Shown: positions 21,938-33,000 of the stretch, one piece after another | Layout: every line of letters starts with the position of its first letter | Position numbering within the stretch: the stretch's first letter is position 1 | Source of the DNA: Sweltsa coloradensis | Lineage: Eukaryota > Arthropoda > Insecta > Plecoptera > Chloroperlidae | Length of the DNA: 64,000 nt | Assembly (NCBI GenBank): GCA_024449915.1 | Contig: JAMZAV010000162.1 | Span: 372,001-436,000 of the forward strand | Direction: 5' to 3' | The notes under the pieces: generated by a model | Told to the model about the DNA's origin: nothing | What the model saw: the letters and a program-made list of their open reading frames with translations, nothing else | Database searches by the model: none | Program-made: the position numbers and the translations under genes

Positions 21938-22446
21938 TATATAAACCCACACATAACAAAAACTTGTAAAAATACAGCCAAACCTTACACTCAAAAGAAA
22001 TGAAGTCTAAAAAAGGGCCAAGCTCATCTACCTTTCCACATTTGCGCATTCTTAATTCATAAACGTACAGTGTCCCGTAACAACATCCTTGAAAAGCTTG
22101 GCAAAATAGAATTTGCAATTATTAATTTTAACACAATAGTTCATCCAAATTCTTTTTTTCTAATTAATTTTAACGTAATGGTCATGCAAATTCTATTTTA
22201 CCAAGCTTTTCAAGGATGTTGTTACGGGACACTGTACGTTTATGAATTAAGAATGCGCAAATGTGGAAAGGTAGATGAGCTTGGCCCTTTTTTAGATTTC
22301 ATTTCTTTTGAGTGTGTAAGGTTTGGCTGTATTTTTACAAGTTTTTGTTATGTGTGGGATCTCATTACTTTTTCAAGTTCCATTGCAAAATTATTTGTTA
22401 AAATATAATAATTTTATCAAAGTCGATTTAATTGCTATGGTATAAC
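21938..22446. repeat. Foldback element I, copy 2
   Basis: Inverted arms with 'ccttgaaaagcttggcaaaa' and 'cgtacagtgtcccgtaacaa' around an AT-rich centre near 22130-22170. The outer flank 'attactttttcaagttccat' also follows copy 1. Confidence 0.75.
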
Positions 22447-22703
22447 CAATTAACAATAGAATGAAAAAATATAGTGATCCAAAGACTTGCTTTTTGTAAA
22501 CAATGTAGGTGATTATTGTCACGTAACTATAGTTACTTGTTGATTGTATGCCTGTATAAGGCTTATTTTAAAATCTTTATTTGGAAGCCTTCCAGCAATT
22601 TTTTCAACTTTTTCTTTTCTACTACCTTAATGTCCATGTAAAATATGAACGTTGTAGCCCCACTCATTTGGTCAGAATCGCTGGGCAATTGAAACTGACA
22701 AAT

Positions 22704-22757
<54 letters not shown>

Positions 22758-22847
22758 TGGTAGTAGCAGTAGCAGTAGTAGTAGTAGTAGTAGTAGTAGT
22801 AGGTAGTAGCAGTAGTAGTAGTAGTAGTAGTAGTGTAGCCAGTAGTA
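22704..22847. repeat. Imperfect (AGT)n microsatellite
   Basis: About 45 triplets, mostly AGT with GGT and AGC interruptions. Confidence 0.95.
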
Positions 22848-23759
22848 ACTAACATCCTTAAAGTGATTTTGAGCATGTTTTAATTCATATTTTCACCAAG
22901 AAGGAATGCTCGTACCCCAACCAAATTTGGCATGTGTTGTCGGGTACCTAGATCCCCTCGATTTTGATAGTTTTCAAGTTCACATCACGTTTCATGACAG
23001 CTGGGTAACACCTCGAAATCACCCCAACTCTGCTTGCTGTATATAAGGTGCCAGAGTGTGTAGCGCACCGCGGCTAGGCTGCGGCGCCCTAACGGTCACC
23101 TAGATTAAAAATCATGAGGAATTCTAGACTCGGCAGAGGTTCTGCCAGCGCCATTTTAAGACAACAGATTGTGTATAATGATGGTATTTCTTAGTTCAAC
23201 TAGTATACTATTGTAACTGGCCCGAAGCGGCTCGAGAGCCCAAACTGGACCGAACCGGCCCGAAATTTTAATGGTAGGCACATGGGCCCGGCCCAAAGCC
23301 CGAAAATAAATACGAAAAGCGGCCCTAAAGACGGGCCTGGCCGGGCCTTCGGGCCAAAATTCCCATCTCTACTTCAAGTCACAATATCCATTTCAATTTT
23401 CAAGACATTTTTTAAACATAAAATAAATGCGATTATTGAATTCAGTACATTTTATTCTCTAAAGATAAACAAGTTTCACTTAAATCTAAAATTCATGCAA
23501 AAAGTCTATTGTTGATTCTGAGGTTATGTCCCGTCAAAAAAATTTCCAACAAATAATCTGCTGTTTATTAAGTCCCACTTTCTTTTCATGCATCTTTACT
23601 GCATTAATTACTAATTAGAAATCATATTTAGGTCTAGGGACTCCCTTTTAAGAGCACTCCTTGAAGCCAAAAGTACTAGTACTCCCAGACCAGTATCAAC
23701 TATTACCCATACATTGGCAACAAGTGATTTGTACAAGCACCAAAATTAATTATTTTTAA

Positions 23760-24513
23760 CTAGGAAAACGCTTAAGTTCCGCCGCGTTGTTGGATGAGCG
23801 TAATTGGTGCATTGAGCTGCCATGTGTTATGCGGATTTTCTGTTGTTCTGTGAAAAAGTCATTATTAAGTTGAAGATTTTTTTTAAATTAAATTAAATTT
23901 TAAAAAAAATTAACTTTAATTTTTACCTTTTTTAATTAATCGTAATTTTAAAAAAGGAAAAAATCGTAATATTGAAATTTTCATAAGAAATAATTATTCG
24001 ATTGCGCACAAATTTTACACGAATATATTAATTCATAAAATTAAGGTTCTGTGAAAAAATCATTACAATAGGATAAAGCATGTAGGTGTTATAAGTCAAA
24101 GAATTGTTTTAAAAAAGAAAAAAAGAAAAATTTTGATTTTCATGAGAAATAGTTTTTCGATTGCGCTCAAATTTCACACGAATACCGAAATTCATAAAAT
24201 TAAGGTTTTGTAAAAAAAAATCATTAAAATCGGATAAAGCATGTAGGTGTTATAAGCTGAAGAACTTTTTTTTAAACAGAAAAAAATCGTAAAATTGCGA
24301 TTTTAATGAGAAATGATTTTCCGATTGCGCTCAAAAACGTGGCAATTCTAGGTTCAGAGATTTCGAAGGCCTCCATAAAATTTCATCGTAATCGGAGTAT
24401 CGGTTTAGCCGGAATCGTGTTAACAAACACACAATAACACAAACAGAAAAAAAAAACATTCGGGATTTTTTTCTCCAGTGTAGTGAAATGGAATCTTCGC
24501 TACGCTCATCCAA
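23760..24513 (-). mobile_element. Helitron-like family A, copy 2
   Basis: Minus-strand orientation from CTAGGAAAACGCTTAAGTTCC (3' end, 23760) to cgctcatccaa (5' end, 24513). The interior is the same as the other family A members. No coding capacity. Confidence 0.9.
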
Positions 24514-25964
24514 ATATTAAAAATCACAAAATTTTGTTTGTTTACATATCCCCCCAACCACAAACTTCATTCATAATCATAGTGTAACCAGCAAAACCTA
24601 CAACTACAATAATACCACTTCCACGGAGGAATATCACTAAACAAGCATGTTAGTATTACAACTTAGATAATCTTGGAGTAATAGCGGAATTAAAAGTTTT
24701 TTTGCGTAGGCAGAGTTTTGTTTTGTGTAGTACAGTTTCACAATAGTAGGCCTAGTGATGACATAGGGTAGGCCTACTCGGGTACTCGATTCCTGCCCGA
24801 CCCTTAGAAAGTGGGTTGCGGTGTCAGATATTGTGTCAGATAACCTAGATTATACTGTTTAATACCAAGCCAACCTCACAAAAAAACAATTAAGTGTTGT
24901 TTCTTACTGCCAAAACAATCATGTTGCTTGTGTTTTACTCCCGCCTAGAACAAATTCAGCATTGGTCAAGGCTAACCACTGTTTCTTTATTTTTATTGCC
25001 GATTGAGGTGTCGACTCCTACTCGATTCCCAAGGCTCCAGGGTAAACTCCAATATTTACTACCTGATGTCATCACTAATCAACAGCATGCGTTTAAACAC
25101 AATTCATTTCCAGAAACTTTATTTCCCATTGTGAAAATTTAGAACAAATAAGTAATTACAACAACAAGGCATTTCCTTACATATTGGTTATGCAACTTAG
25201 GTCATGTGACCGTTTTCTTTCAACGGAGCTATCATAAATCTACTTTGAAGGAAATAAGCCTTCTGTGCACACTACATGTTGCAGTTTACATTAAATTAAT
25301 TAAATACAGTAATAATGGGCTATGCTTAGATTATTCAAGTAAACATTTTTCTTTCAATGCAATAAGAAAATATTAAAACATACCCAATTGGCAATTACAC
25401 TGAAACCAAATGCTTGTCAACAGTATTTTGAAACTAACATTAAGATTTGTTATTTTCACACAGGTAGTATAAAACAAAACAAAAATATAGTGACATTGAC
25501 ATATGTATACAAATATGAAATAGTTGAAATCAAATGTAGTTAACTGCTCTAACTTATTGTCAGTTGCTACAAACGTCCCTGGAAAAAAAACTACAAAGTT
25601 TAAAACAGTTACTTGTATACTACTAAAAAAAGAAATACCAGAATCCTACTAAGCGGATTGGTTATTGTTTCGGTACAAATATCAAAATACTGTACTTATA
25701 TTTACGTAGGTAACTTACAAGTATAAACTGGGTACAATTACCATTATCTTTTGGAAAGAAAAATTGGTACATGTTGTTGGCTGGAAAACATTTTCAAACA
25801 ATGCGTAAACACACACAAACAATTTTATTGTTGCGCTTGGTCTCCGGTAACACCCATGCCTGTTCCAGCCAAAAGCACTGGTTTTAGGGCCACGAGGTTA
25901 TTGATTACTAGGTACTATGTACTATGAAGAATGGAGTAGTACCAGTCAGTTGTAATAAGCTCAG
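24514..25964. other. Region between elements and TFIIS stop; probable TFIIS 3' UTR in its right part
   Basis: No gene recognised. On the minus strand the sequence just downstream of the TFIIS stop codon holds AATAAA complements (tttatt) at 25824-25829 and 25119-25124. The 3' UTR probably ends in this interval. Confidence 0.45.
25824..25829 (-). promoter_or_regulatory. Candidate poly(A) signal for TFIIS
   Basis: AATAAA on the minus strand, about 136 bases after the stop codon. Further hexamers lie downstream, so the site actually used is uncertain. Confidence 0.4.
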
Positions 25965-26045
25965 TTAACAGAACTTCCATCTGTTTCCACATGCATTGCA
26001 CATGACAAATGTTGTCATCGGTTCATCAGCACTTCTCGTTTGCAG
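25965..26045 (-). CDS. TCEA1: TFIIS exon: end of zinc ribbon and stop
   Basis: Acceptor ttatttcttttttag on the minus strand. It encodes LQTRSADEPMTTFVMCNACG, then NRWKFC and TAA (25965-25967), in phase 0 with the previous exon. RSADE contains the Asp-Glu pair needed for transcript cleavage. CNAC is the second cysteine pair of the zinc site. Most family members read CNECG; Ala here is a mild substitution between the cysteines. Confidence 0.95.
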   Translation of the reverse strand: MQTRSADEPMTTFVMCNACGNRWKFC

Positions 26046-26329
26046 CTAAAAAAGAAATAACATGCATGTAATCATTTCTTAAGTCTACTACCCCCCACTC
26101 TATATAGGTGGAGTAGGTACTACTGCAATGGTGTAGAATGGTCATGGTTTTTCTTTGTATATATCCAAGTGAAAGCAAATAAGAAACACTGGGGATTTGA
26201 GTGCATTGATACAAGTGATAGAGTGCTGATTTCAATATTGACTACTTTTAGAATCTACCTCAAAGCTCCCTTTGGCAGTAGACAGTCCACTAGTTAAGTT
26301 GAACTACCAGGAATTCAAAAATGAGAGTT

Positions 26330-26690
26330 ACGTCACTAGCGCGTGCCAGTAGAGCAGCGAGCATCTGGCTGCGAGTTGCCAAACTAGAGTTAGTTTAGTC
26401 TCTCTAAATACGTACATCCGCTTACCTACTACATAATATACCACCCAGTCACTAGGCATATATGGTAGGCATATATATATTTTTTTGGCATCAATTGGGC
26501 AATATACATAGTTCCATACGATGCGTACTTGCCGCTACTGACAAGTGACACAAGACAGGCAGGCCTGTTGATCGTCTGGTACTGGTGGAGTGCGGTTAAA
26601 CCGCCGCTATCATAACGGGCTCCGCGGAAATAGACCACCAGAATAACAATACGTAGAATTAACAATTTGTGCTGCCCGGAAAATAGCAGC
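26330..26690 (+). repeat. Dispersed repeat N, copy 1 (TFIIS intron 4)
   Basis: The GC-richer segment ending 'gggctccgcggaaatagacc' and 'accagaataacaatacg' resembles 32715-33000 in the same orientation and 45590-45790 inverted. No coding signal. Confidence 0.5.
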
Positions 26691-27837
26691 TAATATTAAG
26701 AAACGTTTTGGAAACTACCCGTTTTTTTTTAAACTTTTTTCCCATCCCTATGGCCGAGGTCATGTTAAGATATTTGTGGAATACCATTTTTATGATTCAA
26801 GAAAACATAAAACACTGTTAGGCCTGCTGGTTACATTCTTAAATATAATTCTTCATTTACGTGTTTGAAAGGAATGTTAAAAGGCGGGATGGATTACAAA
26901 TTAGCCCCTATGTCTGGGTTGCCAAGTTATTATTTTTATCATTGAAAGATACTTAAAAAATCCTGAGAAATCCTTGAAAATAGCTATTCAGTATTTTGTG
27001 TATTATTACGTGAAGGAATGATTGAAATTTTCATGCTTCTTGGTGAATTTAACTACCTAACATTACATGCGAGCATAGGCCTAAGAATCCAAATTTTCTT
27101 AGATTATGTATCATTATCAACGTTTTAGTTTTTGCCATTGTGTCTCATACTTGCTGGGTTTATTATTACTATTACCCAGTGCTACTGATGTTTTTATTAC
27201 CCACTGTTGATCGCTTTATAGTCTGTATTAAAAATAATGTATGAATTTAATGTATTTTTATTTTTTAACCATGGTAGGAAATCCTAAGATTTTACCAAAA
27301 ATCCTGGAATCCTAGAGACACCTTAAAAATCCTTGAAAAAAGAAAAAAGATAAAATCATTAAAAGTGTCAACCCTTTTAAGTTATTTGTGTAAAAAATAA
27401 AACTTAAAAATGGTATTATTTGTAAGAAGAGTATGCCTTCTCAGTCACCAGAACTGAACTTAATAACTGAAACTGACCAATTTATTTAATCCTTACGTGT
27501 ACTAGCAATACTTTAGCCAATGCTTTAATTAATTCTTATTTCTTAATTGCATCTTATAGAACAGTTCGATATGAACATGACCCTTTTCCCCTTTTTCAGG
27601 AATGAAACATGGGCACGAAGCAGGAAGATCAAGTAACCAATATAGATAGCGGCCCACTATGTTATTTAGTTAAAACCAAATTAATGCCCATGTCAGATTA
27701 AACATGTAAATTACATGTTCTAGTCTGTTTTGGGATGGTTAAATTATTCACAAAACGGTTGATCTACAAAAAGTTTTTAGGCCCCTAGCCTAGGTACCCT
27801 GCAACTAATTATGCCCATGAATGTCACTCCTACAATC
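26691..27837. other. TFIIS intron 4, nothing recognised
   Basis: AT-rich unique-looking sequence with no coding exon or recognised repeat, except a short degenerate 'aaatccttgaaaa' repetition around 26955-27340. Confidence 0.4.
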
Positions 27838-27841
27838 TTAA

Positions 27842-29007
27842 GGCTATTCGATCGCATTTTTCTATTTTCCAAAATATGCTACAAAGTCAAAATACAGTGA
27901 ATGACTTTGAAACCTGGCTCTTTTAGAAAATCAAAACTATTTTTTTCAAATTTTTCTGATCCGGTACACAGCCAATACCGCCACTTCAAAATAATTTCAA
28001 ACTTCAATTCGACAAGACACACCGTTCAACGTACGGTGTTGTGTTTTTGTGACATTAATTTTCAACTGGTTTTCTATAGGCTGACTGAGAGAAAAAAGAT
28101 TTTTTAAACAATTGAATCGTTTATTTTTGAAGGGATATAAGTCAACTTTTGGCCAAAATGAGTGTATGATCGAATATTACTAAATGAGGGACGCCGCATC
28201 GTTTGGTTAGTCCTTGTGTTGAATATAGCTAAAAACATGGTGCATTTGTTGTTGAAAAAGGAAAAGACATGACTTAGTTATACCCATTCAACAATAAACT
28301 GAGCATTTTCTAGAATATAGAACGAGAAAAACGTCTGGGAGGCAGTGACGGTTTATGAAATGAGTTGATTTAAGTTGATTTAAGCTTATTTAATAAGTTT
28401 AGCCTGTAGAAGACCAAAAAACATAACAAATCAAAATTAATTTCTGATTATTTGAGAAAGGGTGTAAGTCAACTGTGTTTATACCCTCTCATTGTTTGGC
28501 CACCCATATATTTTTTGTCAATAAAACGTATTCTACAAGTCAGGTTTATCAATTACTTTCAAAATATGACAATTAAATATGCGACAATTGGATTCATGAA
28601 TATCTGGACAGTTTTTTTTAGTTATCTCAGAACTAACTTTGACTGACTTATATCCCTTCAACAATAAACGATTCAATTGTCTCCTGCAAATTTTTTCGTT
28701 TGGCGTAACAAATCGGTAAAAAATACCGCCAAACGAAAAAATTCACAGGAAAGACAATTATTTAAATATATCTTTTTTTCTCTCAGTCCGCCTATAGTTG
28801 AAAATTAATGTCACAAAAACACAACACCCTACGTTGGCGAATTGAAGTTTGAAATTATTTTGAGGTGGCGATATTGGCCGTGTACCAGATCAGAAAATTT
28901 TGAAAAAAATAGTTTTGATTTTCTAAAAGAGACAGGTTTCAAAGCCATTTGCTATATTTTGACTTGGTAGCATATTTTGGAAAATAGAAAAACGCGGTCG
29001 AATAGCC
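27842..29007. mobile_element. TTAA-flanked inverted-repeat element K (1166 bp)
   Basis: Begins GGCTATTCGATCGCATTTTT and ends with its inverse, with TTAA directly outside both ends (27838-27841, 29008-29011). Arms are about 310-330 bases, with strongly conserved parts such as 'aaaatcaaaactattttttt' against the complement near 28905. An inner hairpin lies at about 28689-28741 (TTTTTTCGTTTGGCG / CGCCAAACGAAAAAA). No transposase. A 30-base fragment of an arm recurs at about 32141-32172. Confidence 0.85.
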
Positions 29008-29011
29008 TTAA

Positions 29012-29897
29012 ACGTTATTATTTATTAGCTATGAATGCTTACACATTTTGCTGGCATTTAAAGGTACCTAAGTAAGAATAACAATTGTTTTTGAACCATG
29101 AGTTAAGAGAGCCAGCGTCCATGACTGGTTGTCCACTGTGCCTTATGAATATTAAGCTTCAGTCGCAGTGTGCTCACCTGCGTGTGTGTATCTATCTGAT
29201 GCAATCATTTCCTACATGCTTACCTTCAGGAGCATTTCTGATGCATTATCAACGTAATTAATATTACACTAGTGGCCACGGTGCTACATATCTTTAGGTC
29301 ATATTACCAACGTGACATGTGGTCGCTTAATGCATGCAGTTCAGAGATGCCCAAGTGAATGTGCCACGGTCTAGTGAACTACTACGTTTCTTTAGGCCCG
29401 TGAGAAAATCTCTAATGGGATAGCAATGTGTGATAGGCTGACTGGCTGATTGATGAGATCTTATGTAATTCTGATTGGCTAGTTCTCCAGCTGATAGTTA
29501 TGCTCCACAGCATTGCTCATCAGTATTGCTCCGCACAACCTACCAAGGTCTGCTTGTCTGTATTTAAGCACCGCCATTTATACAAAAAGTTATCCAAAGC
29601 CCTCAGAAAAACCAATCTAAGGTCTTTGAGTTAAGCACTAGACCGAGGCCCATTCACTCAGTACCTGTCTGAACTGAGTGCATTAAGCAACCATAAATAC
29701 TAGGTACAGTATAGCATTGCGGCATGCAAGGGAGAAATCACCTTAAGATATCTAGCACCAGGCTAGAGGTCAGCTGGTGTATTTTTGGTAGCCTTGAGCA
29801 AAAGACAACTAGCCACTGGCATTGGATCTATAAAGAACACTGTTAAAAAGTGTTTATGTTATCAGATTGGCAAGGAGCATGTACCACGTACTTGTAA

Positions 29898-29898
<1 letters not shown>
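29012..29898. other. TFIIS intron 4, nothing recognised
   Basis: No coding exon, RNA gene or repeat recognised. Confidence 0.35.

Positions 29899-29958
<60 letters not shown>
29899..29958. repeat. (AAT)n microsatellite
   Basis: About 20 AAT units followed by a short (AT)n run. Confidence 0.95.
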
Positions 29959-30311
29959 TATATATATTTTTTAATTTATTGAAGCAAAAAACTAAATTGG
30001 AACAATATTCACATACATTTCCTCCCACTAAGCCAAATGGCTCATCAGTGGGTCACATAATTATTAATGCTATCACATCTCATTCGTAGCGTAAGGCTTA
30101 ATACAATGAAATCAAAATAAAAAACATTCAAACTATTAAATGAATATACGGTGCTTACATAGGTAATCAATTACAAAACATAAATACTACAACCCTTTAC
30201 AAAAACATACAAAAATAGATTATACAAGAATTACTAATTATAAATTAATAATATCTTTACCTACCACACAGATACGTTTTCAACAACATAAACATCTAGA
30301 AAATAGGACTG

Positions 30312-31350
30312 AAAATGACTTATATCGAGCATGAAGGAAGGTTGTTCAGGTAGTGCGATTTTACTCTATTCTTTATGAATGAAATTTTGTCCAAGGATAA
30401 AATTTCAGCCGGCAATGAATTAAAAACTTTAGGTATAAGATAATGTAAACAACGCTCACCATGTTTGTTTTCGGGCATTGGAACAACGAATTTTCCTTTA
30501 CTAACAAGTCTCGTTCCCTTATTATGTAAATATGGTTTTTTATTAGGGATGTCAACGATAATCGTAAATCGATAATTATCGATCGCGATATGGGTGGCTG
30601 TATCGGGATAATCGTACGATATCAATATTGCTAGTGATATCGCGATAATTATTAAAAATCTGGATTTTTAATAGAAAATCCAGTAGAATATACACGTTTA
30701 TGACTAATACGCTGCATATATTATTATTATTAACGATATTTTTCTCATGAAATCTGGATTTCATGGAATTCCCAGCGTCTCAAAACGGGTTTTTCTGCTC
30801 GCGATCTATTTGACACTACCACTCCCCTCCCCTCCCTGGCGGCCAATCTGCCGACCAGCTTTGAGATGGCGCGCAATTCAAAGTGACCCAAATGCGAGAA
30901 AAGCGAGTTTTATGCCGATATATCGTGATATGATTACAAAGTACCATATCGTCGCGATTTTTTTGGGGGCACGATATTATCGCGATAAATCGCGATATTA
31001 TTCTAATTTTGGCGCGATTATCGATATGAATTTTCATATCGATTAACATTCCTATTTTTTGTGTTCATTATTAAAATAATACTTTAAAACCAACCGATAA
31101 TTAAACATGGCTTTTAACAGCAGTATAAAGCAACTCACAAAAACGTCACCTTTTTCTTTGATGCTATTGGTACCTAATACTTTTAGGGCAAACTATTTTT
31201 AATAATGTATTTTGAATTTGAATCATCGTGTTTATTATATACGCGCTTCCCCATGAGAGCAACGCATACGACATAATAGATTCAGCTAATGCAATATAAA
31301 CTAATCTTAGCATATCATCAGACAATACTGGTTTTAGTTTATACAATTGA
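30312..31350 (-). pseudogene. 3' remnant of a LINE (CR1/jockey-like), split by a hAT element
   Basis: On the minus strand, 31346-31164 encodes YKLKPVLSDDMLRLVYIALA followed by ESIMSYALLSWGSAY, the conserved region after the reverse transcriptase palm in CR1/jockey-like LINEs. 30543-30320 encodes a typical LINE tail (RCLHYLIPKVFNSLPAEIL and following). Between them lies a hAT element (30544-31054). No intact frame spans the region. Confidence 0.75.
30544..31054. mobile_element. Non-autonomous hAT element (511 bp) inside LINE remnant
   Basis: Ends TAGGGATGTCAACGAT and (inverse) TAGGAATGTTAATCGAT. Outside lie TTTTTTAT (30536-30543) and TTTTTTGT (31055-31062), a 7-of-8 match expected for a hAT duplication. 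Both subterminal regions are full of CGATATCG/CGATAATCG motifs. No coding capacity. Confidence 0.8.
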
Positions 31351-31355
31351 TATGC

Positions 31356-31356
<1 letters not shown>

Positions 31357-31416
<60 letters not shown>

Positions 31417-31432
31417 GTAATAATAATAATAA
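31357..31432. repeat. (AAT)n microsatellite
   Basis: About 25 AAT units, interrupted once by AGT, running directly into the 5' end of a family E element. Confidence 0.95.
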
Positions 31433-32099
31433 TTAAGCGAGCGTTTCCATTTGACTCTGCCGGAAAAATTAGTCACTGGTTTTGTTTTTTTGTTTGTTTG
31501 TTTGTTTGTATGTCTCGCCATAACGTTCGAACGGAGGCTCGGATCGAGTTGAAATTTTCACCATCCGCAAGCTTCGTTCTCGATTGAATGCCATTAGTTT
31601 TGTGGCAAAATCGTTCAAAAAGTTAAAAAGTTACATTAAAGTTAATCGAAAGTTTTTTTTTCAAACTAAACGGCGACAAAATCTGAGATGGCCAAATCAT
31701 TTAGAATGTCCGTCCGGTCATGAATATGTTAATTTTATTTTGATCCGATAAGTAGTGTAGATGGAAATTACATTATAACAAAAGTAACGTTGCCATGGCA
31801 ACGAAAAGACGCGCGAAGTTTCTAATGCACTGCCACCTAGAAGTAATCAAAATACTTTCGAGGAAGCAGTCTATTTTGTCCCAAGGAGTCAAGGTCCTCT
31901 AGATGGCGGTGGATTTTATCCACAAAGTAAAAGTTTACCCACGGGTTTACCCAAATACCTTGCCAATAATAAATAATATTGGAAACATGGCCCCGTGGAC
32001 TGCGAACGTCGCAAATTTTAAAATTTAAAAAAATGTGCAATGTCGGTCTAGCTATAGCACGTGCTCGCTTATCAACGCGTCCAACTGAGCGTTTCCTAG
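31433..32099 (+). mobile_element. Helitron-like family E, full-length copy in AAT tract
   Basis: TTAAGCGAGCGTTTCC at the 5' end and gagcgtttCCTAG at the 3' end, with X-box at 31789-31802 and the inverted 5' end (GCTCGCTTA) before the terminal hairpin. AAT repeats lie on both sides (…AATAA | element | TAATAA…), an A|T insertion. No rep/helicase. Confidence 0.88.
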
Positions 32100-32170
32100 T
32101 AATAACAATAATAATAAAAATAATAATAATAATTTTTTTTTCTGGTACACGGCCAATATCGCCACCTCAA

Positions 32171-32238
<68 letters not shown>

Positions 32239-32241
32239 TAA
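32100..32241. repeat. (AAT)n tracts enclosing a 30-base piece of element K
   Basis: AAT tracts at 32100-32136 and 32169-32241. Between them 'tctggtacacggccaatatc' and 'gccacctcaaaat' copy an arm of the element at 27842-29007. Confidence 0.8.
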
Positions 32242-32298
32242 TGAACAGTTCAGTTGCAAATAAATACAAATAGGACACCAAATTTGAATACTACATAC

Positions 32299-32445
32299 CT
32301 GGCTATAAGTGCAGTTTCGTTGTTTACATTTTCCACATTTTAGCAAGTCCGTTTTAGTGCCTTGGACAGTAGCTAGCTGGGCATCATTGATTGATTCTTT
32401 CACAAATTTATCTCGTATACCCTTCATTTCTGCACTGGCCATTTC
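32299..32445 (-). CDS. TCEA1: TFIIS exon: end of central domain and start of zinc ribbon
   Basis: Acceptor atttatactttacag, donor CAG|gtatgt; 49 codons in phase 0. It encodes [20 protein letters not shown], then [20 protein letters not shown] and KQRNCTYSQ. The first cysteine pair (CGKC) and the KTDLLKC run are typical of animal TFIIS. It sits only 60 bases from a (AAT)n tract that is itself next to a Helitron-like element, yet both splice sites are intact. Confidence 0.95.
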
Positions 32446-32714
32446 CTGTAAAGTATAAATAGTAGGCCTACATGTGGATTTATTATTTAGGCATATTAAC
32501 TTGGTACACTAGTACTGTATTACTAGGCTATTATTATATTGGGCCAAATATAGCGCGATGTTTTTTTCCGAAAATACAATATATTATATATTATTATGTA
32601 TATTATCAACACTATACAAAATGCAATGTAATGTACCTCCTTAAAGGTTGGGTGGAAGATAAGGTATCACTAGCCTTAATCCCGCCTTAAAGTAAAGACC
32701 TGAATCAATCAATC

Positions 32715-33000
32715 AATATCAAAAACAGCACTCGCGTTATTTCTGCGCTCTTGCATTTGAAATAGCGCCTAAACATAGGCCACCCGCAATACAATTCCCA
32801 CGCATCGGGGCGATGCCTGGGAATTGTACACTCACTCGACGCCAGCCGAACCCGTGACGTAGGCGGGCGGGTGACATCATCACAGGCTCCGCGGAAAAAG
32901 ACCACCACAATAACTGCGCGTACAATTAAAAAGTTTTTTCTTAGGAATCGATTCCGAATCAATTCTTAGGTCACAATGATCGATTTCAACGAAATCAGAC
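32715..33000 (+). repeat. Dispersed repeat N, copy 2
   Basis: Shares 'ggctccgcggaaa', 'agaccaccacaataac' and 'cgattccgaatcaatt' phrases with the copies near 26330-26690 and 45590-45790. Probably a decayed DNA transposon; no ends defined. Confidence 0.5.

Larger units (their letters stand above)
21741..23371. mobile_element. hAT-like non-autonomous element with nested repeats (1.63 kb)
   Basis: The ends TAGAAATGTGAATGTTT and (inverse) TAGAGATGGGAATTTTGG are flanked by a near-perfect 8-bp duplication. Both subterminal regions are rich in 'ggcccg' motifs. It contains foldback element I copy 2, a degraded family B fragment (about 22490-22690), an imperfect (AGT)n array, and a Q-type end (about 22880-23107). 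Confidence 0.75.
20338..23647. mobile_element. Long composite inverted-repeat element V (TTAA-flanked), host of nested insertions
   Basis: The left end (AGGGAATCCCTAGAC, preceded by TTAA at 20334-20337) and the right end (gtctagggactcccTT, followed by TTAA at 23648-23651) are inverted over about 140 bases. They share 'aatatgatttcta' and 'gacataatttcagaatcaac'-type blocks with divergence. Inside are a smaller inverted pair (20471-20585 / 20705-20805) and a complete hAT-like element (21741-23371). No coding capacity is seen. Confidence 0.6.
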
